Shown here: positions 45,193-54,035 of the stretch, in pieces | Position numbering within the stretch: position 1 is the stretch's first letter | How the letters are laid out: each line of letters begins with the position of its first letter | Notes under the pieces: model-generated | Database searches by the model: none | The model's input: the letters and a program-made list of their open reading frames with translations, nothing else | What the model was told of the DNA's origin: nothing | Source: Alphaproteobacteria bacterium | Lineage (GTDB): Bacteria > Pseudomonadota > Alphaproteobacteria > Caulobacterales > Hyphomonadaceae | Length of the DNA: 64,000 bases | NCBI GenBank assembly: GCA_016125405.1 | Contig: WGLW01000005.1 | Location: forward strand, 16,931-80,930 | Direction: 5' to 3' | Made by a program: the position numbers and the translations under genes

Positions 45193-45891
45193 ATGGCCAA
45201 GCTCTACTTCAGCTATGCCGCGATGAACGCGGGCAAGTCGACCATCCTGCTGCAGGCCTCGTACAACTACCAGGAGCGCGGCATGCGCACGCTGCTCCTG
45301 ACCTCCTCGCTCCACCTGACCACGGAAAACGGCTGGATCACCTCGCGCATCGGCGTCCACGCCTCGGCTGACCTCTACGATCCGGACGACGATCTCTACG
45401 CCCTGGTCCGGCGTACCCATCGCAAGACCCGGATCGACTGTGTCTTTGTCGACGAGGCCCAGTTCCTCACTCCCGAACAGGTCTGGCAGCTGGCCCGCGT
45501 GGCCGACCGGCTGGACGTGCCTGTGATGTGTTTTGGCCTGCGGACGGATTTCCAGGGGAAGCTCTTCCCCGGCTCGGCGGAGCTGCTCGCCATCGCCGAC
45601 ACGCTGCGGGAGGTGCGGACGATCTGCCATTGCGGCCGCAAGGCGACGATGGTCGTACGCAAGGGCCCGGACGGCGCGGTCGTGACGGCGGGCGACCAGA
45701 TCGGCATCGAAAAGGCGATGTACGTGTCGCTCTGCCGGCGGCACTGGGAAGAGGAGATGGGCCGCTGGCCGGCTGTGACGCCCGCCAGGTCCCGCGCCCC
45801 GCGCTCGCAGGAGACCCGACCGAAGAAGGCGGCCGCGACCCACCCGCGCACCCAGGCGAGACCCGCCCGGCCAGCCGCCAAGCGCCGCTAG
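45193..45891 (+). CDS. tdk: Thymidine kinase (type II)
   Basis: A 232-residue salvage enzyme that phosphorylates thymidine. P-loop AAMNAGKSTILLQ, DEAQFL Walker B, the lasso/substrate segment CFGLRTDFQGKLFPGSAEL, and a structural zinc site CHCGRK...CRRHW are all there. The last 40 residues form an Arg/Lys/Ala/Pro-rich tail absent from most family members, likely disordered. Confidence 0.95.
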   Translation: MAKLYFSYAAMNAGKSTILLQASYNYQERGMRTLLLTSSLHLTTENGWITSRIGVHASADLYDPDDDLYALVRRTHRKTRIDCVFVDEAQFLTPEQVWQLARVADRLDVPVMCFGLRTDFQGKLFPGSAELLAIADTLREVRTICHCGRKATMVVRKGPDGAVVTAGDQIGIEKAMYVSLCRRHWEEEMGRWPAVTPARSRAPRSQETRPKKAAATHPRTQARPARPAAKRR

Positions 45892-46019
45892 CCCAGGCCT
45901 GCGCGCAACTCTTCCTTCACCCTTTTTCGCGCCCCGCCGAAACAGCGCGTTAAGCTTGATGGGGCATAAACGGTCCTGCTCAGAACGAGCCCAGACGCGA
46001 CGACCGGCAGGACAGCTTC

Positions 46020-46883
46020 ATGTTTCAGATTATCGGCATCGTCGTCGTCTTCGCGATGGTGTTCGGCGGATTCGTTTTCGCCGGCGGAAATCTAGAACCC
46101 GTTCTGGAAGCCGGTCCGCACGAGATGATCATCATCGGAGGCGCCGGGATCGGCTCGTTCCTCATCGGCAACTCGCTCAAGACCGTGATCGCGGCGGCGA
46201 CCGGCATCGGCAAGCTGATGGCCGGACCGAAGTGGAAGCCCAAGGACTACACAGACCTGCTCTCCCTGCTCTTCATCCTCACCAAGACGATGAAGACAAA
46301 GGGCGTGGTGGCGATCGAATCCCACATCGAAAAGCCCGGTGAGTCCACGATCTTCCAGAACTATCCGAAGATCCTGAAGGACCATTTCGCGACCGACCTC
46401 ATCTGCGACACGCTGCGGATGATGACGATGAACCTCGAAGACCCGCACCAGGTCGAGGACGCCATCGAAAAGCAGATCGAGAAACACCACCACGAGGCGC
46501 ACAAGCCTGCGCACGCGATCCAGAACCTCGCCGACGCCATGCCGGCGCTGGGCATCGTCGCGGCCGTGCTCGGCATCATCAAGACGATGGGCGCGATCGA
46601 CCAGCCGCCGGCATATCTGGGCAAGATGATCGGTTCGGCGCTGGTTGGAACCTTCCTCGGCGTGTTCTTCGCCTACGGCCTGATCGGCCCCTTCGCCTCC
46701 CGCCTCGGCCAGGTGGTCGACGAGGAAGGCCAGTTCTACAAGATCATCAAGGACGTGCTGGTCGCCCACCTGCATGGCAACGCCGCCCAGGTTTCCGTCG
46801 AGCTTGGCCGCGGCCAGATCCCGAGCGCCAGCCAGCCTTCGTTCGGCGAGCTGGAAGAAGCGCTCGGCGCGATCACCATCTAG
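46020..46883 (+). CDS. motA: Flagellar motor stator protein MotA
   Basis: A 287-residue inner-membrane stator subunit with four membrane segments, a large cytoplasmic loop containing the charged segments that contact FliG, and conserved prolines around MPALGIVAAVLGIIKTM. It conducts protons with MotB to drive the flagellum. No motB follows, which is the arrangement known in Caulobacter. Its stop codon overlaps the stop of the convergent peptidase: the CTAG at 46880-46883 serves both. Confidence 0.95.
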   Translation: MFQIIGIVVVFAMVFGGFVFAGGNLEPVLEAGPHEMIIIGGAGIGSFLIGNSLKTVIAAATGIGKLMAGPKWKPKDYTDLLSLLFILTKTMKTKGVVAIESHIEKPGESTIFQNYPKILKDHFATDLICDTLRMMTMNLEDPHQVEDAIEKQIEKHHHEAHKPAHAIQNLADAMPALGIVAAVLGIIKTMGAIDQPPAYLGKMIGSALVGTFLGVFFAYGLIGPFASRLGQVVDEEGQFYKIIKDVLVAHLHGNAAQVSVELGRGQIPSASQPSFGELEEALGAITI

Positions 46884-49819
46884 GGCGCGGTGACGGCAGC
46901 GGCGCCCTCGCCTGCCGGTCTGGCGGGCATGATCCGGATTTCCTGGGCCTGGTCATCCTTGAGCCATGTGTTCGCCGCCGCGACCACGTCGGCGATCGTC
47001 ACGGCTTTCAGCCGGGCCTCCTGACTTGAAAGCTTCGCCCGCTCCATTGCATCCGGCCGCGTCTGCGCCTGCGAGATCAGAGACAGCCAGTAACCGTTCG
47101 ACGTGGCGTTGCGCGGCAATCGCTCAAGCGCCGGGGTAATGGCGCGCCTGAACTGGTCTTCGCTGAGATCGCCTGAGCGAAGCGACGCCGCTATGGCGCG
47201 CATCGCCTTGATCACGCGAGCCGAGTCCTCCGGCTTCACTTCCGCGCTCGCGGCCAGATACCCCCAGCCGGGATAAGCCGAAGTCAGGGACGCGCCGGCC
47301 GAAGGCGAATAGGTGGCGCCCAGCTTCTCGCGGATTTCATCCGTCACCATGATGCGCATCACCGAACCAAGCACGCTGACGGTCTCGGCGGACTGGGGAT
47401 CGGCTTCGGGGTCGATGTCGACCGGCCAGTAGAGGCTGGCGATGGCCTGGTTGGATTCGCCTTCATGCGTCAGCAGGATCGGCGTCTTGTCCTTCCGGAA
47501 GACGACGGGATGGTCGGACTTGAACAGCGTCGACGCCGGTTTGCGCGGCGGCAGCGCGCCGAATGTCGAGGCGACGGCCGCGATGGCTTTGGTCTCGTCG
47601 ATGTCGCCGACAATGGCGATCTCGATCGCGCCGCTCGACAGGATCGGATCGAGCGCGGCCTTGAGTTCCGGGAACGACCGCAGGACTTCGCCATCGTTGG
47701 AGCTGTATCCAAAGCGCTTGTCGCCGGAGGCGAGCAGTCGCAGGCCCTGGCTGGAAAAAACGGACTCTGCGCTGCCGTTGAGACGCGGCCAGGACAGGAC
47801 AATATTCTGCCGCCAGCGCCGCTCCGCTTCCGGCCGGTAGCCGGGGTGGGTGAGATAGGCGGCCGCGACCTGAAGCTGTAGCAGCAGATCCGCCGGGTTG
47901 GTGGAGTAGGACGCGCCGAAGGCGGTCGTCGATGCGGTAAAGCGCGGCTGGACCTGATGACCGCCGAGGATCACGCGCAGGTCGTCGATCGAGTGTCTTT
48001 CCAGTCCCCCGCCATCGAATGCGCCCATCAGATCGGCCAGACCGAACGGCTTGTCCGGCAGTTCCAGCAATCCGCCTCCGACACGCACGGAGACGCGCAC
48101 GACATTCTTCTGGAAGTCCGTTTTCTTTATGTTGAGCCGGACATTATTGGCGAAGGTCACGGTTCGCGTGTCGATATCCGCGAGGCGGCTGTCCTTCACC
48201 ACCCGGCCAGGCTTGCCGAAATTCGTATAGGCGAACGCCTTGGCCGCGCCCTTGACCGGCGGCTGGACCCGAACTGCGCTGGCGGCCTTCCACGTCTGGA
48301 CGATCTGTTTCTCGACGCCCGGCCGCTCCACGCTGGACGACATGAAGAAAAGCGGCGTTCCGACGGACATTCGCCTGACGAACACTTCGCGGACCATCTC
48401 CGGCGTCACTTCGGGCGACCAAGCATCGAGCCGCTTGAGGCCGGATGACGGGGTGGCGAAGATCGTGTCGTCCTGGATCGATTCCATCAACTGCGAGACC
48501 AGCTGCCCGGTCGTGCGGGTATGTTCGCGCTCAGCGGCGTTTGCGACGTTTGATCGTAGCGCTATCAGCTGGTCGTCGATCTCCTGCCGGGTAAAGCCAT
48601 AGAGCAAGGCGCGACGCCATTCCTGCTCAAGCGCCGTCAGGCCTGCTTTCCAGTTGTCGGGTGTTACGCTGATCGATCCGCCGGAGTAATCCGCCGCCTT
48701 CAGAATATCGGAATAGTCGAACCCCGCCGCGCGGAAGGGCGGCTTGTCTCCATTGGCGAGCCGCGACATGCGCCGGCTGAGCGCTGCGGTTGCAATGCCC
48801 AGAAGGTTCGACTCGCGGCGGTATGCGGCGGTGTCGGGCAAGTCTTCGTATGGCTTGAGGGAATAGACCGAAATGGAATCTCCCCCATCGGCGCGGGTGA
48901 AGACAGAAGCGGCGGACGGCCGCTTTGCGGGCGTATAGTGCAGATCGGGCTCTTTTCCAGCTGCGCCGCGCCCTGCCCAGTCGCCGAATGTCGCCTTTAT
49001 CTTGGCCTCCAGCGCGTCGACATCGATATCGCCGACAACGACGAGCGTCGCCCGTTCCGGCCGGTAGTAGCGGTCATATAGGCTTTGCAACTGGTCGTGC
49101 GTGGCGGCCTGGATCACCGCCACCTTGCCGATCGGCATGCGCGTCGCCGCGTAGGCGCCCGGCAGAAGGAAGTCGAGCTGCTGTTGGGCGCGGCGGCGCT
49201 GGAAGTTATCTCCCCTCCGCTCCTCGGAGAGGACCACGCCCTTCTCCCGGTCGATGGCCGCCGGATCGAACGCAAGCTCGCTGGCGATCTCGCGCGTCAG
49301 GAAGAGCCCCTCGTCGACCATCTTGTCGTCGGCCTTGGGCAAGTCGAACCGGTAGGTCGTGTGCTCCTGTCCCGTCGCAGCGTTGGTGTCGGCGCCAAAG
49401 GCGAGGCCAAGGCGTTCGAGGATTTTCACCATCTCGCCTTCCGCCACATGGCGCGACCCGTTGAACGCCATGTGCTCGATCACATGGGCGAGACCCTGCT
49501 CGTCGTCGGCTTCGTAGAGCGACCCGAATTTGAGATCGAAGCGGATGGAGACGGCGCAGGGCGGCAGCTGGTTCCGCATCAGCGCATAGCGCATGCCGTT
49601 GGCCAGAACGCCGTATCGCACCGCAGGATCCGGCGCGATGTCGCTGGCCTGCCACGCCCAGGTCGGCTTGTTGTTCGCAGCCGGGGTCGAGGCCTCCACG
49701 GCCTGCGGATGCGCGGCCGGCGCCCCTGATATCGCGACGCCGAAAAGGACGAACAATGCAAGCAGCAGAGACATCGTCCGAGCGGGGATACCGCCGAAGC
49801 GGCCGATCGCGTGGTTCAT
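46880..49819 (-). CDS. Exported M16-family zinc metallopeptidase
   Basis: A 979-residue pitrilysin-type peptidase with a signal peptide. The inverted zinc motif HVIEH is at residues 112-116, with the third ligand Glu in the helix after EKGVVLSEERR. Four M16-like half-domains are present, the later two lacking zinc ligands, as in full-length M16 enzymes. It degrades peptides in the periplasm. The ATG at 49819 (GGGGA upstream) is preferred; a start at 49774 would also give a signal peptide. Confidence 0.9.
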   Translation of the reverse strand: MNHAIGRFGGIPARTMSLLLALFVLFGVAISGAPAAHPQAVEASTPAANNKPTWAWQASDIAPDPAVRYGVLANGMRYALMRNQLPPCAVSIRFDLKFGSLYEADDEQGLAHVIEHMAFNGSRHVAEGEMVKILERLGLAFGADTNAATGQEHTTYRFDLPKADDKMVDEGLFLTREIASELAFDPAAIDREKGVVLSEERRGDNFQRRRAQQQLDFLLPGAYAATRMPIGKVAVIQAATHDQLQSLYDRYYRPERATLVVVGDIDVDALEAKIKATFGDWAGRGAAGKEPDLHYTPAKRPSAASVFTRADGGDSISVYSLKPYEDLPDTAAYRRESNLLGIATAALSRRMSRLANGDKPPFRAAGFDYSDILKAADYSGGSISVTPDNWKAGLTALEQEWRRALLYGFTRQEIDDQLIALRSNVANAAEREHTRTTGQLVSQLMESIQDDTIFATPSSGLKRLDAWSPEVTPEMVREVFVRRMSVGTPLFFMSSSVERPGVEKQIVQTWKAASAVRVQPPVKGAAKAFAYTNFGKPGRVVKDSRLADIDTRTVTFANNVRLNIKKTDFQKNVVRVSVRVGGGLLELPDKPFGLADLMGAFDGGGLERHSIDDLRVILGGHQVQPRFTASTTAFGASYSTNPADLLLQLQVAAAYLTHPGYRPEAERRWRQNIVLSWPRLNGSAESVFSSQGLRLLASGDKRFGYSSNDGEVLRSFPELKAALDPILSSGAIEIAIVGDIDETKAIAAVASTFGALPPRKPASTLFKSDHPVVFRKDKTPILLTHEGESNQAIASLYWPVDIDPEADPQSAETVSVLGSVMRIMVTDEIREKLGATYSPSAGASLTSAYPGWGYLAASAEVKPEDSARVIKAMRAIAASLRSGDLSEDQFRRAITPALERLPRNATSNGYWLSLISQAQTRPDAMERAKLSSQEARLKAVTIADVVAAANTWLKDDQAQEIRIMPARPAGEGAAAVTAP

Positions 49820-49975
49820 TCCTGGTCCCCGCTGGCTTCGGTCACTTGCTTCGGTCATTGGCGTCCGTCATGGGCAGGCCGGACTATGCATGGGCGGATT
49901 CGCAGTGTCGATTGCGGCGCATCGCCCGTTCGTCGCGATCTCGCCCTGTGTGCCGGCCGTGCTAACAGGGTTGTG

Positions 49976-51769
49976 ATGACCCGCTTGCCGCCCCGCCCCG
50001 CCCTCAACTGGCCTGATCCGGAAACGCCCGCGTCGCTGGACATCGGCGACATCTATTTCTCAGGCGACGGGCTTGCCGAAAAGCGCGCGGTGTTTCTGGA
50101 CGGCTGCGGACTGCCTGGCGCATGGGCCGACCGGCCCCGCTTCACGATTGGCGAACTGGGGTTTGGGACTGGCCTCTCATTTCTGGCGGCGTGGGATCTC
50201 TGGCGCCGGCATCGGCCATCGCCTTCCGCGCGGCTCGATTTTCTCTCGTTCGAAGGCGCGCTGCTCTCGGGTGAGGATGCTGCACGCGTGCACGCGCGAT
50301 GGCCGGAACTTGAGCATCTCTCCCGCCGACTGGTGCAACGCTGGCCCGACCGCGCACGAGGCGTGCAGCGCATCGAACTTGACGACGGCGTGACGCTCAC
50401 GCTGTTCGTGGACGACATCGATGCGGCGCTGCCGCAGGCAATGGCCAGGGTCGATGCCTGGTTCCTCGATGGGTTCTCGCCTGCGAAAAACCCCGCCATG
50501 TGGTCAACGGAAACGCTCGGCCAGGTGGGGCGGCTGTCTGCGCCGGGCGCGCGAGCCGCGACCTACACAGTCGCGGGAGACGTTCGCCGCGCCCTTGAGG
50601 CAGCGGGATTTACGGTGGCGAAACGCCCAGGCGTTGGCCGCAAGCGTGAACGTCTTGAGGCGGATTTAAGGTCTGACGCTTGCGCGCACTCACCCAGACG
50701 GACACGTACCGCCCTCGTCATCGGCTCGGGTGTGGCGGGCGCCATGTGCTGCCGGTCGCTCCTTCGACGCGGCTGCGAGGTGACCGTGGTGGATGCGGGC
50801 GACGCCCCCGGCGCAGGCGCAAGCGGCAATCCGCTCGCGCTGGTGATGCCGAGACTGGACGCAGCGGACGGACCCGCGGCGCGGGCGCTGCTTGAAGCCT
50901 ATCTGTTCGCCAGGCGCATCTGGATCGATCTAGGGCCGGACGCCATGCGTTTGCTGGATGTGGCCCACCTGCCCCGCAGCGACAGGGAGCGCGCCCGGTT
51001 CAGCAGGCTGCTGGCCGATCCGCCGCTGGATGAGACGTTCCTGATGGCGCTTGACGACGCTGACCAGGGCGGAGGCCTGCGCCATCTCGGAGCCGTCGCC
51101 ATTCGTCCCGACGTGGCGCTGCCCGTGCTGCTCGAAGGCGCCCATCTTCGTTTCGGCTGCCGTGTCACCTCGATCTCGGAAACGGAGACCGGCGCAACGG
51201 CGAGCCTCGCGACCGGAGAAACCCTGACCGCCGACCTGGTTGTGGTTTGCGCAGGTATGGGAGCAGCCGGCATCGGCGGCCTTGAACTCCCGCCTCTCGA
51301 AGGACGGCTTGGACAGGTCGAGTGCGCGGCATCGACATCGCAGGGCGCGCGGGCCGTCGCCGACGGCGGCTATGTGCTGGATGCGTTCGGCAAGCTGGTG
51401 TTCGGCGCGACCTTCGAACCGGCGCCGGAGGGTCCGCCTCTGGTCTCAGCGGATGCGCAGATCACGAATCTCGCAACGCTGGAACGGCTTCGTCCAGACG
51501 TTTCAAACGTAGGGCCACTGATCTCGCGCGCCGCCATCCGGGCAACAACGCCCGATCGCCTGCCCTTCGCCGGGCGGCAATTCGCATCATCATCTGCGCA
51601 TGTTCATCTGATTGGCGGCCTGGGGTCTCGCGGTTTCCTGTGGGCGCCGCTGCTGGCCGAACTGGTTGCAGCGGAGACCTTTGGCGAACCGTGGCCGATG
51701 GAGGCCAGCGCCAGAGCAATACTTGATCCGGATCGCTTCGCCCGCCGCGCGCTCAGGCGCCAGTCGTAA
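49976..51769 (+). CDS. mnmC: Bifunctional tRNA modification enzyme MnmC
   Basis: A 597-residue fusion. The N-terminal methyltransferase (about 1-235; GELGFGTGLSFL, WFLDGFSPAKNPAMW) and the C-terminal FAD oxidoreductase (from about 240; ALVIGSGVAGAMCCRSLL and ending GLGSRGFLWAPLLAELVA) together convert cmnm5s2U to mnm5s2U at the tRNA wobble base. Length and order match the classical fusion. The last 17 bases overlap the convergent last gene of the psp operon. Confidence 0.93.
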   Translation: MTRLPPRPALNWPDPETPASLDIGDIYFSGDGLAEKRAVFLDGCGLPGAWADRPRFTIGELGFGTGLSFLAAWDLWRRHRPSPSARLDFLSFEGALLSGEDAARVHARWPELEHLSRRLVQRWPDRARGVQRIELDDGVTLTLFVDDIDAALPQAMARVDAWFLDGFSPAKNPAMWSTETLGQVGRLSAPGARAATYTVAGDVRRALEAAGFTVAKRPGVGRKRERLEADLRSDACAHSPRRTRTALVIGSGVAGAMCCRSLLRRGCEVTVVDAGDAPGAGASGNPLALVMPRLDAADGPAARALLEAYLFARRIWIDLGPDAMRLLDVAHLPRSDRERARFSRLLADPPLDETFLMALDDADQGGGLRHLGAVAIRPDVALPVLLEGAHLRFGCRVTSISETETGATASLATGETLTADLVVVCAGMGAAGIGGLELPPLEGRLGQVECAASTSQGARAVADGGYVLDAFGKLVFGATFEPAPEGPPLVSADAQITNLATLERLRPDVSNVGPLISRAAIRATTPDRLPFAGRQFASSSAHVHLIGGLGSRGFLWAPLLAELVAAETFGEPWPMEASARAILDPDRFARRALRRQS

Positions 51770-52034
51770 CGTCGTCGCGCCGGCGCAATTTCTCGATTTC
51801 GCCTGCGAGATTCCGGTCGTCATCCGTGACCAGCTTTTCGAGAACGGCGACACGGCTGCGCAAGCTGGCGGTTTCCTTTTGCAGGTCATCGACGATGGCG
51901 GTCAGCCGCGCGGTGTCTTCGGAGCCCAGGCCCGCCCTGAGCCGCGCTTTCCTCTCCGCATGCTTGAGCGCCATCGTGACGATCACGACGCCGGTCGCCA
52001 TGCCGGCCAGTGGAATGATGATGGCTGGATCCAT
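51753..52034 (-). CDS. PspB-like small membrane coiled-coil protein (paralogue 4)
   Basis: A 93-residue protein: one N-terminal membrane helix (IIIPLAGMATGVVIVTMAL) then a coiled coil ending in RVAVLEKLVTDDDRNLAGEIEKLR. The tail is nearly identical to those of three neighbouring genes. PspB also consists of one helix and a short coiled coil ending near RIETLER, so this is read as a diverged PspB paralogue. GAGGGCG precedes the start. It is the last gene of the psp operon and overlaps mnmC by 17 bases on the other strand. Confidence 0.75.
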   Translation of the reverse strand: MDPAIIIPLAGMATGVVIVTMALKHAERKARLRAGLGSEDTARLTAIVDDLQKETASLRSRVAVLEKLVTDDDRNLAGEIEKLRRRDDVTTGA

Positions 52035-52046
52035 TACGTTCGCCCT

Positions 52047-52334
52047 CTATACGGCGGCGTCGCGGCGCCCGCCGCCGAGCCGCTCGATTTCACCCGCCAA
52101 CCGACGGTCATCGTCAGTGACCAGCCGTTCCAGAACGGCCACACGATCTTTCAGCTTCGCCATTTCCCGCTCGTTCGCTTCAAGGATCGCCATCATGCGC
52201 TCCTCCCGGTCGGTTGCCGAACCAGCCTCTTTGAGCTTGAGCTTCATTTTCATTCGCTCGGTCGACAGACCGCCAATGATAGCCACGAGCGGAATGGCGA
52301 GCGCCATCACGGCAATGAGTTGTCCAAGGTTCAT
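52047..52334 (-). CDS. PspB-like small membrane coiled-coil protein (paralogue 3)
   Basis: A 95-residue protein: membrane helix (LIAVMALAIPLVAIIGG), a charged Lys/Met-rich stretch (STERMKMKLKLKEAG), then a coiled coil ending RVAVLERLVTDDDRRLAGEIERLG. Start overlaps the stop of the preceding gene (ATGA). Same family as the flanking genes; no enzymatic motif. Confidence 0.75.
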   Translation of the reverse strand: MNLGQLIAVMALAIPLVAIIGGLSTERMKMKLKLKEAGSATDREERMMAILEANEREMAKLKDRVAVLERLVTDDDRRLAGEIERLGGGRRDAAV

Positions 52335-52672
52335 GGCGTTTCGCCTTGCCGGTTATCTTCGCGGCGCAGCCTTTCGATTTCGGCGGCGAGGCGCGCGTCC
52401 GGATCTACAGCGAGCTTCTCGAGCGTCGTGATGCGTTCCGTCAGTTGCTCGATGGTTTTGGTCATCGCTTCAACCTTCGCCTCAAGCTCATGGTTTTGCC
52501 GCTGGTATCCGTAGCCACGACCGGCCGATCCCGCGCCAGAGCCCCAGGCGGCATAGCGCGCCGCGCGACGTTCCTGACGGGCCTGCCAGCGTTCAGCACG
52601 GCGGGCGATGCGTTCTTCCCAGCGCCGGGCGAAGTCGGTCCAGAATTCTTCCCGGTTGTACTTGCCGTCCAT
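52331..52672 (-). CDS. Soluble Arg-rich coiled-coil protein with the shared psp-array tail (paralogue 2)
   Basis: A 113-residue protein without a membrane helix. The N-terminal part is Arg/Trp-rich (FWTDFARRWEERIARRAERW), a Gly/Tyr linker follows (GSGAGSAGRGYGYQRQ), then a coiled coil ending RITTLEKLAVDPDARLAAEIERLR, the same tail as in the neighbouring membrane proteins. It looks like a soluble member of the set that could hetero-oligomerise with them. Confidence 0.72.
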   Translation of the reverse strand: MDGKYNREEFWTDFARRWEERIARRAERWQARQERRAARYAAWGSGAGSAGRGYGYQRQNHELEAKVEAMTKTIEQLTERITTLEKLAVDPDARLAAEIERLRREDNRQGETP

Positions 52673-52705
52673 GATCGCCCTCCGCGGAATATGTGATGTG
52701 GCTTC

Positions 52706-52969
52706 CTAGATTCGCGACGCCGGCCGTCCGCGAAGGCTGTCGATTTCGCGCGCGAGATTGCGGTCGTCGTCGGTGACCAGGCGCTCAAGAACCTGCACGC
52801 GCTCTGTCAGGCGATTTATCTCCGCCTGCATTGATCCGATCAGCTGGTCGTCAGCGCGGCTGCGACCGGCCTGATTGCGCGTCACCATCCAGGTGCGAAG
52901 GAGGCGCGAGCCGAAAACGATGGCGACGATGAGGACGACCATCGAGAAAGGACTCCAGGCGCTCCACAT
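52706..52969 (-). CDS. PspB-like small membrane coiled-coil protein (paralogue 1)
   Basis: An 87-residue protein: membrane helix (FSMVVLIVAIVFGSRLL), linker, and coiled coil ending RVQVLERLVTDDDRNLAREIDSLR. Closest in layout to the canonical PspB encoded two genes upstream. AAGGAG lies about 11 bases before the ATG. Probably an inner-membrane partner of PspA or PspC. Confidence 0.75.
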   Translation of the reverse strand: MWSAWSPFSMVVLIVAIVFGSRLLRTWMVTRNQAGRSRADDQLIGSMQAEINRLTERVQVLERLVTDDDRNLAREIDSLRGRPASRI

Positions 52970-53032
52970 CGCAGTCGCTGCTCCTTGTTATGCGCCGCTC
53001 TTTCGGGGCGACTGATGATTGGCGCCCGTTCC

Positions 53033-53269
53033 CTAAAGGGAAACCGGCCGCCAGTTGAAGTCCAGTCCACACTTCGGCGGGCAGGATCGCGAACCGATGT
53101 CCATGGTGAGGCCCTGCTCGCCCTTTCGGACGGATATTCCCATTTCGCCAGCGCCGAGATTGACAACTCCGAGCTGGGCGGCGGTGAGGACGGTCGCCAG
53201 TCCGACCGCGAGAACTGCGCCGGCGAGCGCCAGTCGTGTCCCCAGGTTGATGCCTGCATTGCGAGCCAT
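53033..53269 (-). CDS. Small membrane protein with C-terminal CPPKC motif
   Basis: A 78-residue protein with one membrane helix (TRLALAGAVLAVGLATVLTAAQ) and an extracytoplasmic tail carrying RSCPPKCGLDF, two cysteines that could form a disulfide or bind metal or haem-like ligand. AGAGGGAAA precedes the ATG. It lies in the psp operon between pspC and the PspB-like array. No family recognised. Confidence 0.7.
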   Translation of the reverse strand: MARNAGINLGTRLALAGAVLAVGLATVLTAAQLGVVNLGAGEMGISVRKGEQGLTMDIGSRSCPPKCGLDFNWRPVSL

Positions 53270-53361
53270 GTTTCCCTCTTGATGTCCCGAGGCTCAGTCA
53301 TGCGTGTCAGTCGGTCACCCAGTCGCGGCGGTTTTGAGGCGCCGCGACCGATTTCGCGTCC

Positions 53362-53769
53362 CTACGCGCCCTCCAGGTCGCGGAATTCGCGCTTCAGCTT
53401 CCATTCCTCCGACGTCACCGAGCGCTCCATCCGGGCGAGGCGGTCGTCGAGATCGCGGAATTTGTAGCGGATATTCGAGAAGGTCTCGGCCGGACGGTCG
53501 CTCACACCGCGCCAGAATCGTTCTTCATCGGGCGTGAGGTTGCGCGGGCGGTAGGGCTGGTAAGGCGTGATCGCCCAGAGGACGAAGTAGCCGACGGTGA
53601 GCACGCCGGAGAGAAAGCCGGTGAGAAAGGCGACCCCGACGACCACCCGGACGATGGTGGGATCCCATCCCATGCGCTCGGCGATGCCGCCGCAAACGCC
53701 GGCGATGACCTTGTCCCGCGACCGGTAGAGTTTCTTCGGGTTTGCGGAAATTGTGAAATCGTCGCCCAT
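53362..53769 (-). CDS. pspC: Phage shock protein C
   Basis: A 135-residue protein with the PspC domain: KKLYRSRDKVIAGVCGGIAERMGWDPTIVRVV followed by a long membrane helix (VGVAFLTGFLSGVLTVGYFVLWAI) and a C-terminal coiled coil (RDLDDRLARMERSVTSEEWKL). It senses envelope stress with PspB and relieves PspA from PspF. The start TGATG overlaps the pspB stop by one base. Confidence 0.92.
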   Translation of the reverse strand: MGDDFTISANPKKLYRSRDKVIAGVCGGIAERMGWDPTIVRVVVGVAFLTGFLSGVLTVGYFVLWAITPYQPYRPRNLTPDEERFWRGVSDRPAETFSNIRYKFRDLDDRLARMERSVTSEEWKLKREFRDLEGA

Positions 53770-54035
53770 CAGTTGATATCTCCCCTGGTCGTTGCGGAGG
53801 GCCGTGGGCGGATGGGCGAAACATCCGGCTCGATCAGCCGCTCCAGTGTCTCGATCCTGCGCTCCATCGTGCGTGCGGAGCGCCACAGATCCTCAAGCAT
53901 TCTGGAATCTTCTTCAGTCAGGTTTCGTGAACTGCGCGCCTTGGAAAAGTAGTGGAGGAACATCCAGGGCAGGATCACGAAGATGCAGACGATGGCGGTG
54001 AAGCCCAACCCAATCCCCAACAGGTCCGCCATCAC
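53769..54035 (-). CDS. pspB: Phage shock protein B
   Basis: An 88-residue inner-membrane protein: helix (IVCIFVILPWMFLHYF) and cytoplasmic coiled coil with LTEEDSRMLEDLWRSARTMERRIETLERLIEPD, matching PspB. It overlaps pspA by four bases and pspC by one, so the three are translationally coupled. Confidence 0.88.
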   Translation of the reverse strand: MMADLLGIGLGFTAIVCIFVILPWMFLHYFSKARSSRNLTEEDSRMLEDLWRSARTMERRIETLERLIEPDVSPIRPRPSATTRGDIN

